A stretch of 64,000 nucleotides of DNA from assembly GCA_005884685.1 (NCBI GenBank), contig VBAH01000017.1:1-64000 (forward strand), read 5' to 3'. This document shows, piece by piece, positions 15,837 through 24,490 of the stretch. The translations under genes were made by a program, and so were the position numbers. The notes under the pieces are model-generated. The model was not told where the DNA came from. It saw nothing but the letters and a program-made list of their open reading frames with translations, and did not search any database. This DNA is from Alphaproteobacteria bacterium. Its GTDB lineage: Bacteria > Pseudomonadota > Alphaproteobacteria > Rhizobiales > Xanthobacteraceae. Each line of letters opens with the position of its first letter. Position 1 is the first letter of the stretch.

Positions 15837-16901
15837 TCACCCCTCCCTTGCCTCCAGCACCGCCCGGATCGACACCTTGGACCACGGCCCTGTGCGTTCG
15901 CGGAACGCGGCGTATGAGTCGTGCACCTTGCGCGCGGTGTCACTGCGCGCGGCCAGTTCGCCGAGCACTTCAGCGGCAACTTTCCGCGCCGCCGCCACCA
16001 CCTCCGGCGGAAAGCTCCGCAGTTGCACGTTGTGCCGCTCGACCAATGCGGCAAGTGCCTCGGCGTTGAGCCGCTCCATCTCGGAGAGCGCAAAACCCGC
16101 TTCCGCCGCGCAGGCATGCGCCACGATCGCGCGGCCTTCCGCGTCGAGCGCCTCCCAGGCCTTGAGGCTCACGATGCACTCGCCGGTGCCGTTCGGCTTG
16201 TTGAAGCCGGGCCCGTAGTACACCGGCGCGACCCGGTACAACCCGAGCGAGATGTCGGTGCCGGGGCCGACGAACTCGGCGGCGTCGAGCACGCCCGATT
16301 GCAGGCTCGTCAAGATCTCGCCCGGCGGCGTCGTCTGCGGCGTGGCGCCGAGCCGGCGATAGACCTCGCCGCCGAGCCCGAGCGAGCGGATCTTCAGGCC
16401 GCGCACGTCATCGAGGCCGCGCAACTCGCGGCGGAACCAGCCGCCCATGCACACGCCGGTGTTGCCGCCCATGAACGGCTTGACGCCGAACGGCGCGTAG
16501 AGCGCGTCCCACAGCGCTTGGCCCCCCGCGGCTTCGACCCAGGCGACGTGCTCGGCCGGCGTGAGCCCGAACGGCACGGTGGTGAAGTAGGCCGCGGCCG
16601 GCTGCTTGCCCTGCCAGTAGAACGAGGCCGTGTGGCCCATCTCGGCGACGCCGACGCCGACCGCGTCGAGCACCTCGAAGGCGGGCACCACTTCGCCCGC
16701 GGCTGCGACCTGCACGGTGAGGCGGCCGCCGGAGAGCGCCGCGATGCGCTCGGCGATGCGCTCGGCCGACATCCCGGGCCCGGGCAGGCGCTTCGGCCAC
16801 GAGGTCACCATGCGCCAGCGGCGGGTCTGCGCGCGCGCGACCGAGGGTGCGGCGAGCGCGGCGGCGCCGGCTGCCGTCAGGGTTCGACGTGTGAGGCGCA
16901 T
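15837..16901 (-). CDS. dctP: TRAP transporter substrate-binding protein (DctP family)
   Basis: The 354-residue protein begins with a twin-arginine-like signal (MRLTRRTLTAAGAAALAAPS, cleavage after ARA). The mature body has the family pattern WRMVTSWPKRLPG, then GHTASFYWQGKQPAAAYF, GGNTGVCMGGW, and the conserved GLKIRSLGLGGEVYRRLG with the Arg that binds the substrate carboxylate. It would capture a carboxylated or keto acid in the periplasm for a DctQM permease, but no permease gene is next to it. The ATG at 16901 is the one that begins the signal. It lies 80 bases downstream of thiD across a 7-bp repeat array and may be transcribed separately. Confidence 0.88.
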   Translation of the reverse strand: MRLTRRTLTAAGAAALAAPSVARAQTRRWRMVTSWPKRLPGPGMSAERIAERIAALSGGRLTVQVAAAGEVVPAFEVLDAVGVGVAEMGHTASFYWQGKQPAAAYFTTVPFGLTPAEHVAWVEAAGGQALWDALYAPFGVKPFMGGNTGVCMGGWFRRELRGLDDVRGLKIRSLGLGGEVYRRLGATPQTTPPGEILTSLQSGVLDAAEFVGPGTDISLGLYRVAPVYYGPGFNKPNGTGECIVSLKAWEALDAEGRAIVAHACAAEAGFALSEMERLNAEALAALVERHNVQLRSFPPEVVAAARKVAAEVLGELAARSDTARKVHDSYAAFRERTGPWSKVSIRAVLEAREG

Positions 16902-16914
16902 CGTCTCCCTCTTC

Positions 16915-16985
16915 TGATCACCGATGACGGATCGCTGATTCCTGGATTCCTGATTACTGATTCCTGACCACTGATCCCTGATCAC
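16915..16985. repeat. Array of degenerate 7-bp repeats (AATCAGG type)
   Basis: On the minus strand the DNA reads as successive heptamers: GATCAGG, GATCAGT, GGTCAGG, AATCAGT, AATCAGG, then one 8-mer, AATCAGC, GATCCGT, CATCGGT, GATCAGA. It lies between thiD and dctP and overlaps the thiD stop codon. It is a different unit from the GAATAGC array at 3056 but has the same 7-bp period and the same position at a gene's 3' end. Confidence 0.78.
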
Positions 16986-17779
16986 CACCATGCGTGGAAA
17001 TGATGCACCGGGCCGGGCCCGCGGCCGACGGCGAGCTCGTCCGCGGCGGCGATCGCCGCGGTGACGTAGGCTTTCGCGTCGGCGACGGCTTCGGCGAGCG
17101 GCGCGCCCTTGGCAAGGCCGGCCGCGATCGCGGCGGAGAGCGTGCAGCCGGTGCCGTGCGTGTTCGGCGTGTCGATCTTCTCCGCGGAAAAGCGCGCGGC
17201 GGCGGCGGGCGTGACCAGCAGGTCCACCGCCTGCACGCTCTGCGCATGCCCGCCCTTGATCAGCACGGCTTTTGCGCCGAGCGCGATAAGCGCGTCGGCC
17301 TGTGCGCGCATCTCGCCCTCGTTTTGCGCGAGCGGCGTGCCGGTGAGCGCGGCCGCCTCGTGCAGGTTCGGCGTGACGATGAGCGCGCGCGGCATGAGAT
17401 CGCGCTTGAGCAGCGCGAGTGCGTCGGGCGCGAGCAGGCGGTCGCCCGAGGTCGCGACCATCACCGGGTCGAGCACGACATGGGCCTGGCGCCAGCGGTC
17501 GAGGCCGGCCGCGACCGTGCCGATCGCGAGCGGAACGGAGAGCATGCCGATCTTCACGGCATTGACCGCGAGGTCGGAGAACAGCGCGTCGATCTGCGCC
17601 GCGATGACGTGCGGCGGCACGTCGTGGATCGCGGCGACGCCTTGCGTGTTCTGCGCGGTGACGGCCGTGATCACGCTCGCCCCATACACCCCCAGCGCCG
17701 CAAACGTTTTCAGGTCGGCCTGGATGCCGGCGCCGCCGCCCGAATCCGAACCGGCAATCGTGACTGCGATCGGCGTCAT
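16982..17779 (-). CDS. thiD: Hydroxymethylpyrimidine/phosphomethylpyrimidine kinase
   Basis: ThiD phosphorylates HMP and then HMP-P to HMP-PP, the pyrimidine half of thiamine. The 265-residue product shows the ribokinase-like fold: N-terminal TIAGSDSGGGAGIQADLK, KIGMLS around 85, the DPVMVATSG motif near 115, and the anion hole with catalytic base in THGTGCTLSAA near 215. It overlaps thiE by ATGA and is third in the thiM-thiE-thiD operon. The C-terminus (GPVHHFHAWW) ends at the 7-bp repeat array. Confidence 0.95.
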   Translation of the reverse strand: MTPIAVTIAGSDSGGGAGIQADLKTFAALGVYGASVITAVTAQNTQGVAAIHDVPPHVIAAQIDALFSDLAVNAVKIGMLSVPLAIGTVAAGLDRWRQAHVVLDPVMVATSGDRLLAPDALALLKRDLMPRALIVTPNLHEAAALTGTPLAQNEGEMRAQADALIALGAKAVLIKGGHAQSVQAVDLLVTPAAAARFSAEKIDTPNTHGTGCTLSAAIAAGLAKGAPLAEAVADAKAYVTAAIAAADELAVGRGPGPVHHFHAWW

Positions 17780-18435
17780 CTTGCGACTCGTGTTGCCAGC
17801 GCCGCATCGACCACATGGCGCAATTGCCGCGCGGCGGCCTGCGGATCCGAGCTCATCGACAGCGCGGAGATGACTGCGACGCCATCCGCGCCGGCGGCGA
17901 TGACCGGCGCGGCATTCGCCGCATCGATCCCCGCGATGGCGCAAATCGGCAGAGCGCGCCTGCGCGCGTGCAGCGCCCCAACGATCTCGCGCAGTCCCTC
18001 AACGCCGATCGGCGGGTCAGGATTGTCCTTCGACGTCGTCGCATAAACGCCGCCGACACCGACATAATCGAGCAGCTCGAGCGGCGCGGCGTTCGCTTGC
18101 GCCACCGACTTGATCGACAGCCCGATGATCGCTTCTCGTCCGAGCAGCCGCCGCGCGTCCTCGACCCGCATGTCGTCCTGCCCGACGTGCACACCATCCG
18201 CTTGCGCCGCCAGGGCGACGTCGACACGATCGTTGACCACCAGCGGCACGCCGGTCCCGGCGAGCGCTTCGTGAATGGCGCGCGCCGCATCGATCATGCG
18301 CCGCGTCGCGCCGTATTTATCGCGCAGCTGGATCAACGTTGCGCCGCCGGCAACGACCATGCGCGCAAGCTCGGCCAGCGGGCGCCCGTTCGCGCGCTCC
18401 GGATCGACGATCGCGTTGAGCCGCAGGTCGATCAT
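17776..18435 (-). CDS. thiE: Thiamine-phosphate synthase
   Basis: ThiE joins HMP-PP with thiazole phosphate to give thiamine phosphate. The 219-residue TIM barrel contains the diagnostic GATLIQLRDK near 36-45, VNDRVDVALAAQADGVHVGQ with the Asn and Asp that hold substrate and Mg, and GVGGVYATTSKDN near 135. ATGA overlaps join it to thiM upstream and thiD downstream, so the three are translationally coupled. It is under the TPP riboswitch in front of thiM. Confidence 0.95.
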   Translation of the reverse strand: MIDLRLNAIVDPERANGRPLAELARMVVAGGATLIQLRDKYGATRRMIDAARAIHEALAGTGVPLVVNDRVDVALAAQADGVHVGQDDMRVEDARRLLGREAIIGLSIKSVAQANAAPLELLDYVGVGGVYATTSKDNPDPPIGVEGLREIVGALHARRRALPICAIAGIDAANAAPVIAAGADGVAVISALSMSSDPQAAARQLRHVVDAALATRVAR

Positions 18436-19196
18436 GTCACCCGCGCCTTTTCGCCGAGCGTGTGCTTGTCGAGCGCGTAAAGCGCATCGAGCAGCGCGGC
18501 GGGAAAACTGCCCGGCCCGCTCGCGCGCTCGCCCGCGACCCCGCCCGCGACGCCGAAGGCAAGCAGCGCCGCCGCGGTCGCCGTACACGCATCGCTTTCG
18601 ATCGCCAGGAATGCCGCGACCAGCGCAGACGCGGCACATCCCATCGCGGTCACGCGCGCCATCAGCGGATGGCCGTTCTCGATCGAGACCAATTGGGCGC
18701 CGTCTGCGATGCGATCGACGGTGCCGGTGAGCGCCACGACTGCCAGCGTGTCGAGCGCAAAGCGCGTGAGCGCGGCGTCATCCGGCTCGGCGCCGCCGAG
18801 CGCCGTGAACTCGGCGCCATTGAGCCGGATCGCGTCCGGATTTTGCGCGACCAGCGACTTGGCATATTCGGCGCGCGGCTCGGAGCGGTCGATGAACACC
18901 GGGTCGAGCACCCACGGCGTGCGCCGCTCGCCCACCACATCGAGCGCGGCCGCGGTCGCCGCGCGCCGCTCTTCGTCGAAGGTGCCGAGATTGACCAGCA
19001 GCGCATCGGCACGCGAAACGAATGCGCCGATCTCTCCGGCACTGAGCGTCATCGACGGAATGGCGCCGGCCGCAAGCAGGGTGTTCGCGGTGAATGTCTG
19101 CGCGACCGAATTGGTGATGCAATGCACGCGCGGCGCCCGCGCGCGCAGGCGCGCCAGGATATCGGCCGTGATGTGCGGAAGCTCGTGGGCCCGCAT
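18432..19196 (-). CDS. thiM: Hydroxyethylthiazole kinase
   Basis: ThiM phosphorylates 4-methyl-5-(2-hydroxyethyl)thiazole, salvaging the thiazole half of thiamine. The 254-residue protein has the signature HCITNSVAQTFTANTLLAAG (residues 31-50), DPVF and LNGAEF in the middle, and GCAASALVAAF near 200 with the catalytic Cys region. The ATG at 19196 directly follows the riboswitch and its GGAGGGAG ribosome binding sequence. It leads the thiMED salvage operon. No thiC or thiG is in the window. Confidence 0.95.
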   Translation of the reverse strand: MRAHELPHITADILARLRARAPRVHCITNSVAQTFTANTLLAAGAIPSMTLSAGEIGAFVSRADALLVNLGTFDEERRAATAAALDVVGERRTPWVLDPVFIDRSEPRAEYAKSLVAQNPDAIRLNGAEFTALGGAEPDDAALTRFALDTLAVVALTGTVDRIADGAQLVSIENGHPLMARVTAMGCAASALVAAFLAIESDACTATAAALLAFGVAGGVAGERASGPGSFPAALLDALYALDKHTLGEKARVT

Positions 19197-19199
19197 CTC

Positions 19200-19282
19200 A
19201 GCTCCCTCCGCCGGCATGACCCGGATCAGGTTCGAAGGGTTGGCGAATGCCTCTCAGTCCGGCGCGCCGGACACCCCATTGA
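19200..19282 (-). ncRNA. TPP riboswitch (THI element)
   Basis: On the minus strand the RNA contains GGGGTGTCC near its start, then a GC hairpin, then CTGAGAG, ACCCTTCGAACCTGATC and CGGGTCATGCCGGCG, ending in GGAGGGAGC. These are the conserved THI-box pieces in the right order: the CUGAGA pyrimidine-binding site and the CCUUUGAACCUGAUC plus GGNNAAUGCCNGCG-type arm. The 3' helix runs into the thiM ribosome binding site four bases before the ATG, so ligand binding probably blocks translation of thiM. Confidence 0.95.
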
Positions 19283-19294
19283 GATTGCGGGTCA

Positions 19295-19323
19295 AAGCTA
19301 GACGCACGCGCTGCGGCATTCAA
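19295..19323 (-). promoter_or_regulatory. Candidate sigma-70 promoter for thiMED
   Basis: On the minus strand TTGAAT (19323-19318) and TAGCTT (19300-19295) are separated by 17 bases, a good housekeeping layout. A start site a few bases past 19289 would put the riboswitch right at the 5' end of the transcript. It is inferred from sequence alone. Confidence 0.5.
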
Positions 19324-19423
19324 GGGCGTTGCGGACCAACAACTCTGCCCTTCCGCTCCGACGTTTGCGCTGGCGTCCTCCTGGCCTGACCGTGGACCAA
19401 CAAAGCGGGCCTGCTCGCAATCC

Positions 19424-21106
19424 TCACATATTCCCGTGGCCGCGCTTGATGGTCTGGCGGATCACCGGGGCGGTGACTTGATCCGAGATCTGGATATTCC
19501 AGATCTCGCTCTCCCCCTGCGCCACGAAGTCGGTGAACAGCCGCGGGATGACCGACACATCGCGGATCTCGTGGCCGCGCAGGCCGAAGCCGCGCGCGAT
19601 GTTTTCCAGTGGAGGCCGGCCGAACACAGCCAGACTGTCGTCGAGGCCGTCGGCGCGCAGCTTGTGAAACTCGGAGCCGTATCCGCCGTCGTTCATCGCG
19701 CAGATCAGGATGCGGTATCCGTGACGCTTGAGCGTCTCGAGCTCCTGGATGTGGAACAGGAGCCCACCGTCGCCTTCGAACAGCACGATCTTGCCCTCGC
19801 GTCCCTGCCGGCGCGCGGCCGCGACTCCAAGCGCATAGGACAGGCCGTTGCCGACCGCGCCGAATTCGCGGACGGTCGTGTAGCGCTCCGCCGGCCTGCC
19901 AACCATCTGGGCCGGAAAATAGGCCTGATGGCCGCCGCCGACGACGACGTCCCAATCCTTTGGGATCACCGCGTCGATGGCGGAGACCACCGCGCGCGGA
20001 TCCAGCACGCCGGGCGCGATGTCGAACGGCATCGAGTCCGCCGGTTCGGTCGCGATGCGATGTGCGAGTTCCTTCGAGCGGATCGCCGCCGCCGTCGGCT
20101 TGCCGGCGCCCAGCTTTTTGTCCAGGCCGGCAAGGATCGCCTCGGCCCCGACGAGCGCGTCCGATTTGACGTAGAGGTCGGCGGCTTTGAGCCCATCGCG
20201 CAATCCGCGCGGGGCATCGTCCAGCTGGATCTTGTAGGCCTTCGGCCAGAAGTGCCCGCCGCCGATGTAGTAGGAGAGGCTCGTGCCGACCGCGAGCACG
20301 ACGTCCGCGGACTCGTACATCTCGCGGCCGAGCGCCGTGAAGTAGCTGCCGGTGATGCCGAGCCCGAATGGGTGGTCGTGGAAAAGGCCGCGCGCCGGCA
20401 GCGTGTTGGAAAGAAGCGCGCCGCAGCGATCGGCGAGCTTGATCGTCGCGTCGCGCGCGCCGGCCCACAGCACACCGCGGCCACCGAGGATGATCGGCCG
20501 CCTGGCCGCAGCCAGCCGCTCGACCGCCTCGGCCACGATCCCGGGATCGGGATGCATGCGCCCGACTTTGGGCTGATACATCTCGGAGGTCTCGTAGGGC
20601 TGGTTCGCCATGTATTCGACCTTCTGCAGGTCGTAGGGAACACCGAGCACCACCGGGCATCGCTCGACTTTGGCGACGTGGAAGGCCTCGCGCACATAGT
20701 CCATCATGCGCGGCACGCTATGCGCCGCGATGTAACGCGCGCCGGTCGCCGCCACCAACGGCGCCTGATCGATGGCCTGATTGTAGAACTTGGCGTTGAT
20801 CGGCGCCTCGCCGGCGAACACCACCATCGGCAGGCGGGCGCGAACCGCGGCCGGCAACGCCGTCATCAACTGGCTCACGCCGGGTCCGCACGTGACAGAG
20901 GCGACCGCGATCTTTCCGGTCGCCACGTTGTAGGCTGTCGCCGCCGCGACGGTCACGTGCTCGTGCCTGACGTGGACCGTATGCACGCCCGGCAGTCCGG
21001 CAAAGGCGGTACACCAGTGCATGTTGCCGTCGCCCATCAGGACGAACTGCGTATCTATCCCCTCCGCAAGGAACGCTTCCGCAAGGGCTTCGTAGAGTTT
21101 GGGCAT
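19424..21106 (-). CDS. Thiamine-diphosphate-dependent enzyme, acetolactate synthase-like
   Basis: The 560-residue protein has the three-domain plan of ThDP decarboxylase/carboligase enzymes. The N-terminal pyrimidine-binding domain carries the activating Glu in VHVRHEHVTVAAATAY (about 45-60). A middle domain follows (ILGGRGVLWAGARD). The C-terminal PP domain has FEGDGGLLFHIQELE to NDGGYGSE, the GDG-x-N(D) Mg-ThDP motif. The usual AHAS patterns are only loosely kept, so branched-chain synthesis is unlikely; a catabolic 2-oxoacid decarboxylase or lyase is more plausible. The ATG at 21106 is preferred over an upstream frame extension. The gene follows a DUF6925-like gene by 75 bases and may share its transcript. 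Confidence 0.82.
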   Translation of the reverse strand: MPKLYEALAEAFLAEGIDTQFVLMGDGNMHWCTAFAGLPGVHTVHVRHEHVTVAAATAYNVATGKIAVASVTCGPGVSQLMTALPAAVRARLPMVVFAGEAPINAKFYNQAIDQAPLVAATGARYIAAHSVPRMMDYVREAFHVAKVERCPVVLGVPYDLQKVEYMANQPYETSEMYQPKVGRMHPDPGIVAEAVERLAAARRPIILGGRGVLWAGARDATIKLADRCGALLSNTLPARGLFHDHPFGLGITGSYFTALGREMYESADVVLAVGTSLSYYIGGGHFWPKAYKIQLDDAPRGLRDGLKAADLYVKSDALVGAEAILAGLDKKLGAGKPTAAAIRSKELAHRIATEPADSMPFDIAPGVLDPRAVVSAIDAVIPKDWDVVVGGGHQAYFPAQMVGRPAERYTTVREFGAVGNGLSYALGVAAARRQGREGKIVLFEGDGGLLFHIQELETLKRHGYRILICAMNDGGYGSEFHKLRADGLDDSLAVFGRPPLENIARGFGLRGHEIRDVSVIPRLFTDFVAQGESEIWNIQISDQVTAPVIRQTIKRGHGNM

Positions 21107-21181
21107 GGGCGCAATACTTTTTCGATTATGAGGTGATCCGGTACGCAACCATGCCCGGCGACGCGCCGTCAATCCGGGCGT

Positions 21182-22177
21182 TCACCTGCCCTGCTCCTCC
21201 GTCTCCTCGTTCGCAGCACCGACGTCATGCGCCGCGAACCACGCGGTCAGCGCGGGTGAGGATCCTTCGCTTGCCTTGAGCTGGCGCAATGCCACGCGGA
21301 TGGAGGCTTGCGCGAACCGGTCCTTCGGCATTGCGATCGCCTCCGGTCCCGCGCCGGCGTTGATCGCCTTGGTGACGTTGCGCTTGAGGCGCACGTGCTC
21401 GATATCGCCGTAGCGCGAGAGCAGCCGCTGGAACGCCGTGTAGCGCAGTGTATCGAACGGGCGCGCGCGGCCATAGCCGTCACGCAGCGGATGCGCGGGA
21501 TAGAGATGCGCGCAGGAAACAAAGCCACGCGGGATCGGCTCGGTCGCGGCGTGCGTCCGCTCGTGCGCGAGCAATTTCGGCAGCACATGCGTGTGTGGTC
21601 CCTCGGGCGCCTTGCCGCCGGGTGCGGGAATGCTCTGATAGACCTCGGCGCGTCCCGCGCGCGTCACGAACACGCGGGGTGGACTGTGGCGCAGGATCAG
21701 CCCCATCGCAGGATTGCCCGGCTCGAACAGCGAGCGGCCGGCGTGAGCGCGCAGGCCGGCGATCAGTTCCGCATCCGCCGAGCGGATACAGCAGTCGACC
21801 TGCGCCGCGCCGAGACCGAGGTCGAACCGGATGGCGTCGCGATCCTGCGGTCGCAGCGCGTCGGTGTCGGAGCCGAGTTCCGTCAGCGCCGCCCGGCGGT
21901 TCATCGCGCTCTCCGCCGCCGGCAGGCAGAATGCGACGCGCTGGCTCCATGCCTGCGTAGTGATCGTCTCGAACGCGATCGGCCGCAGGCTGGGCCGGGC
22001 CACAAGCCGGATGCCGCCGCGCGGCGTCACCACCGACATCCAAGTTTCGTCCCGCGAAATATCCGCCGGCTCGTCCGGGTCGCGCATGAATTCCGCAATG
22101 GCGCCGAATGTGCCCAGGCTCCATTGCGCGTGCGGGTCGGCGAGCTGGTCGACGATCAACTCAAAGGCGCTCGCCAT
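21182..22177 (-). CDS. DUF6925-like conserved protein
   Basis: The 331-residue soluble protein opens with QLADPHAQWSLGTFGAIAEF, a pattern I associate with the DUF6925 family of Bradyrhizobiaceae; the name is from memory and moderately certain. No catalytic motif is obvious. Later segments include GKAPEGPHTHVLPKLLAHER and LYPAHPLRDGYGR, rich in His. The start at 22177 follows a GGAGACG-type sequence. It is divergent from the acyl-CoA synthetase gene (146 bases between) and precedes the ThDP enzyme gene on the same strand. Confidence 0.65.
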   Translation of the reverse strand: MASAFELIVDQLADPHAQWSLGTFGAIAEFMRDPDEPADISRDETWMSVVTPRGGIRLVARPSLRPIAFETITTQAWSQRVAFCLPAAESAMNRRAALTELGSDTDALRPQDRDAIRFDLGLGAAQVDCCIRSADAELIAGLRAHAGRSLFEPGNPAMGLILRHSPPRVFVTRAGRAEVYQSIPAPGGKAPEGPHTHVLPKLLAHERTHAATEPIPRGFVSCAHLYPAHPLRDGYGRARPFDTLRYTAFQRLLSRYGDIEHVRLKRNVTKAINAGAGPEAIAMPKDRFAQASIRVALRQLKASEGSSPALTAWFAAHDVGAANEETEEQGR

Positions 22178-22322
22178 CGTCTCCCCAGGCAGGCGGTGAA
22201 TCAGCAACCGCGCGATGATAGTGGACGGCGGCGAAATCAGATACGATTTATGGTGTCGCAGCGCGAAAGCGCCCATGGAACTCAGCTCAATCGCTCGGCC
22301 GCGCGCAACCCCTCATCGCAAC

Positions 22323-24425
22323 ATGGAATCGATCACAACCTCGCGGCTCGATCGCCTGCTGCGGCCGCGCTCAGTCGCGATCATCGGCGTCTCGCCGGAG
22401 CCCGGCCACATGGGCGGCACGGTGCTCGCCAATCTCGAGCGCTGCCGCTATGCCGGTGCGATCCATCTGGTCAGCCGCTCGCGCACCGAATTCAACGGCC
22501 GGCCGTGCGTGCCGAGCATCGACGACCTTCCGCCCGGAGTCGATATCGCGGTGCTCGTGGTGCCGCAGACCGCGGTGATCGATGCGATCGCCGCGCTCGG
22601 GAAGCGCGGCGCCGGCGCCGCGATCGTGTTCGCCTCCGGTTACGCGGAGGTTGGCGAGGCCGGCCGCGCCGATCAGGAGAAACTCACGGCGGCCGCGCAC
22701 GCCGCGAACGTCGCGGTGCTGGGACCGAACTGCATCGGCATGTGCAGCTACGCGGTCGGCGCGGCGCTGACCTTCGAGTTCAACGTCGAGCCCCCGCCGC
22801 CGAGCGCAAGGCCGAACATCGGCATGGTCGCACAGAGCGGCGCGATGGCGGCGATCATGCGCATGGCGTTCCTCGCGAAGGGATTGGGCATCTCGTTCTA
22901 TATCTCGACCGGCAACGAGGCCGACCTCACCGCCGAGGACTTCCTGGCCGGGCTGATCGACGATGCGGATACGCAGCTGGCCGCGCTGTTCGTCGAGCAG
23001 ATCCGCAAGCCGCAGAAATTTCTCGCGCTCGCCGCGCGCGCGCGCGCCATCGGCAAGCCGATCGTGCTGATGCATGCCGGGCGCAGCCAGCGCGCGCGGA
23101 TATCGGCGAGCTCCCATACCGGCGCGCTTACCGGCGACCATGCGGTCGCGACGGCGCTGCTGCGCCATGCCGGCGTCGTCGTGGTCGAGACGCTGGAAGA
23201 GCTGGTCGACTGCGCCGACGTGCTGGCGCGCTGCAAACCGCCGGTCAAAGGACCCGGCATCATCACCAATTCGGGCGCAGTGAAGGGCTTCGCGCTCGAT
23301 TTCTGCGACCAGATCGGCCTCGAGGTGCCGCGCCTTGCGCCGGCGACGATCGACACGTTGAAGACGGTGCTGCCGGCGTTCGCTTCGCTCGACAATCCGC
23401 TCGATATCACCGCGATGGTGCTGCGCGACGTTTCGCTCTGGCCGCGCACCGCCGAGGCGGTGCTCGCCGATCCCGGCATCGGCAGCCTGTGCCTGCCGAT
23501 GGTCGCCGGCACGCTCCAATACGCGATGGCCAAGGCGGACGCATTGCGGCCGACCCTGCGCGCCGGCGGCAAGCCGACAGTGGTCGCGCTGCTCGGCGAT
23601 GATTTTCCGGTGCCGCCGGAATTCCTGGCCGCGTTCCGCGCCGAAGGCATTCCCGTGCTGCGGTCGCCAGAACGTGCACTGCGCGCGCTTGCACATGCGA
23701 CCGCGTATGGGCAGGCGCTCGCAACCGGGGCGGCCCCCGCATCTGCCATCCAAGCGCCGCCCCTGCCCCGGCGCGGAACGCTGCCGGAATACGAAGGCAA
23801 GGCGTATCTGGCCGCGCTCGGCATCGCGGTTCCCAATGGCGCGCTGGCGGGCACCGCCGCCGAAGCAAAAGCCGTCGCGCGGCGCGTCGGCTATCCGGTC
23901 GCGCTCAAGGCGCAGGCTGCGGCGCTCGCCCATAAGAGCGACGCAGGCGGCGTTGCGCTCAACATCCCCGACGCGGACGCGCTCGAAGGAGAGTGGGCGC
24001 GCATGATGGAGCGGGTCGCCGGAGCGCAGCCGGGCCTCGCGCTCGACGGCATTCTCGTTGAGGCGATGGGGATGCCGGGCGTCGAGCTCATCGTCGGCGC
24101 GCGGCGCGACCCGGAATGGGGGCCTGTCGTGATGGTCGGGCTTGGCGGCATCTGGACCGAGGCGCTGAACGACGTGCGGCTGCTGCCGCCGGACCTCTCG
24201 CATGAGCGCATTGCCGCCGAGATCGGCCGCCTCAAGGGTGCGCCCGTGCTGCAAGGCTTGCGCGGCGCAGCCCAGGTCGACGTCGCGGCGGTGGCGGATG
24301 TCGCGAGGCGCATTGGCGCGCTGATGCGGGCGCAGCCGGAAATCACCGAGATCGACATCAACCCGCTGGTGGCCTATTCGCACGGCGTGCTGGCGCTCGA
24401 TGCGCTGATCGTCAGCGCGGCCTGA
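22323..24425 (+). CDS. Acyl-CoA synthetase (NDP-forming), fused alpha-beta type
   Basis: The 700-residue protein fuses the CoA-binding and ligase parts with an ATP-grasp part. Residues about 12-110 are a CoA-binding Rossmann domain (PRSVAIIGVSPEPGHMG). About 150-450 are succinyl-CoA-synthetase-like, with the phospho-His in ASSHTGALTGD near 264. About 480-700 are ATP-grasp (YEGKAYLAALGI, VALKAQAAALAHKSDAGGV, ITEIDINPLV). It would interconvert an acyl-CoA and an acid with ADP/ATP; the acid is unknown. The ATG at 22323 begins the conserved domain. The Lrp-like and MBL-fold genes follow closely on the same strand. Confidence 0.9.
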   Translation: MESITTSRLDRLLRPRSVAIIGVSPEPGHMGGTVLANLERCRYAGAIHLVSRSRTEFNGRPCVPSIDDLPPGVDIAVLVVPQTAVIDAIAALGKRGAGAAIVFASGYAEVGEAGRADQEKLTAAAHAANVAVLGPNCIGMCSYAVGAALTFEFNVEPPPPSARPNIGMVAQSGAMAAIMRMAFLAKGLGISFYISTGNEADLTAEDFLAGLIDDADTQLAALFVEQIRKPQKFLALAARARAIGKPIVLMHAGRSQRARISASSHTGALTGDHAVATALLRHAGVVVVETLEELVDCADVLARCKPPVKGPGIITNSGAVKGFALDFCDQIGLEVPRLAPATIDTLKTVLPAFASLDNPLDITAMVLRDVSLWPRTAEAVLADPGIGSLCLPMVAGTLQYAMAKADALRPTLRAGGKPTVVALLGDDFPVPPEFLAAFRAEGIPVLRSPERALRALAHATAYGQALATGAAPASAIQAPPLPRRGTLPEYEGKAYLAALGIAVPNGALAGTAAEAKAVARRVGYPVALKAQAAALAHKSDAGGVALNIPDADALEGEWARMMERVAGAQPGLALDGILVEAMGMPGVELIVGARRDPEWGPVVMVGLGGIWTEALNDVRLLPPDLSHERIAAEIGRLKGAPVLQGLRGAAQVDVAAVADVARRIGALMRAQPEITEIDINPLVAYSHGVLALDALIVSAA

Positions 24426-24490
24426 GCCGCGCGCCTTGCCAGCGGCCCGTGATTTTGCTGGATTGGCCTTGAACGCGCAGGAGGCGCCGG

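Noticed and set aside
15837-17816. Apparent 659-codon fusion of a thiD-region frame with the TRAP binding protein
   Set aside because: The part upstream of 16901 is an off-frame reading of thiD and the repeat array. A signal peptide begins exactly at the ATG at 16901.
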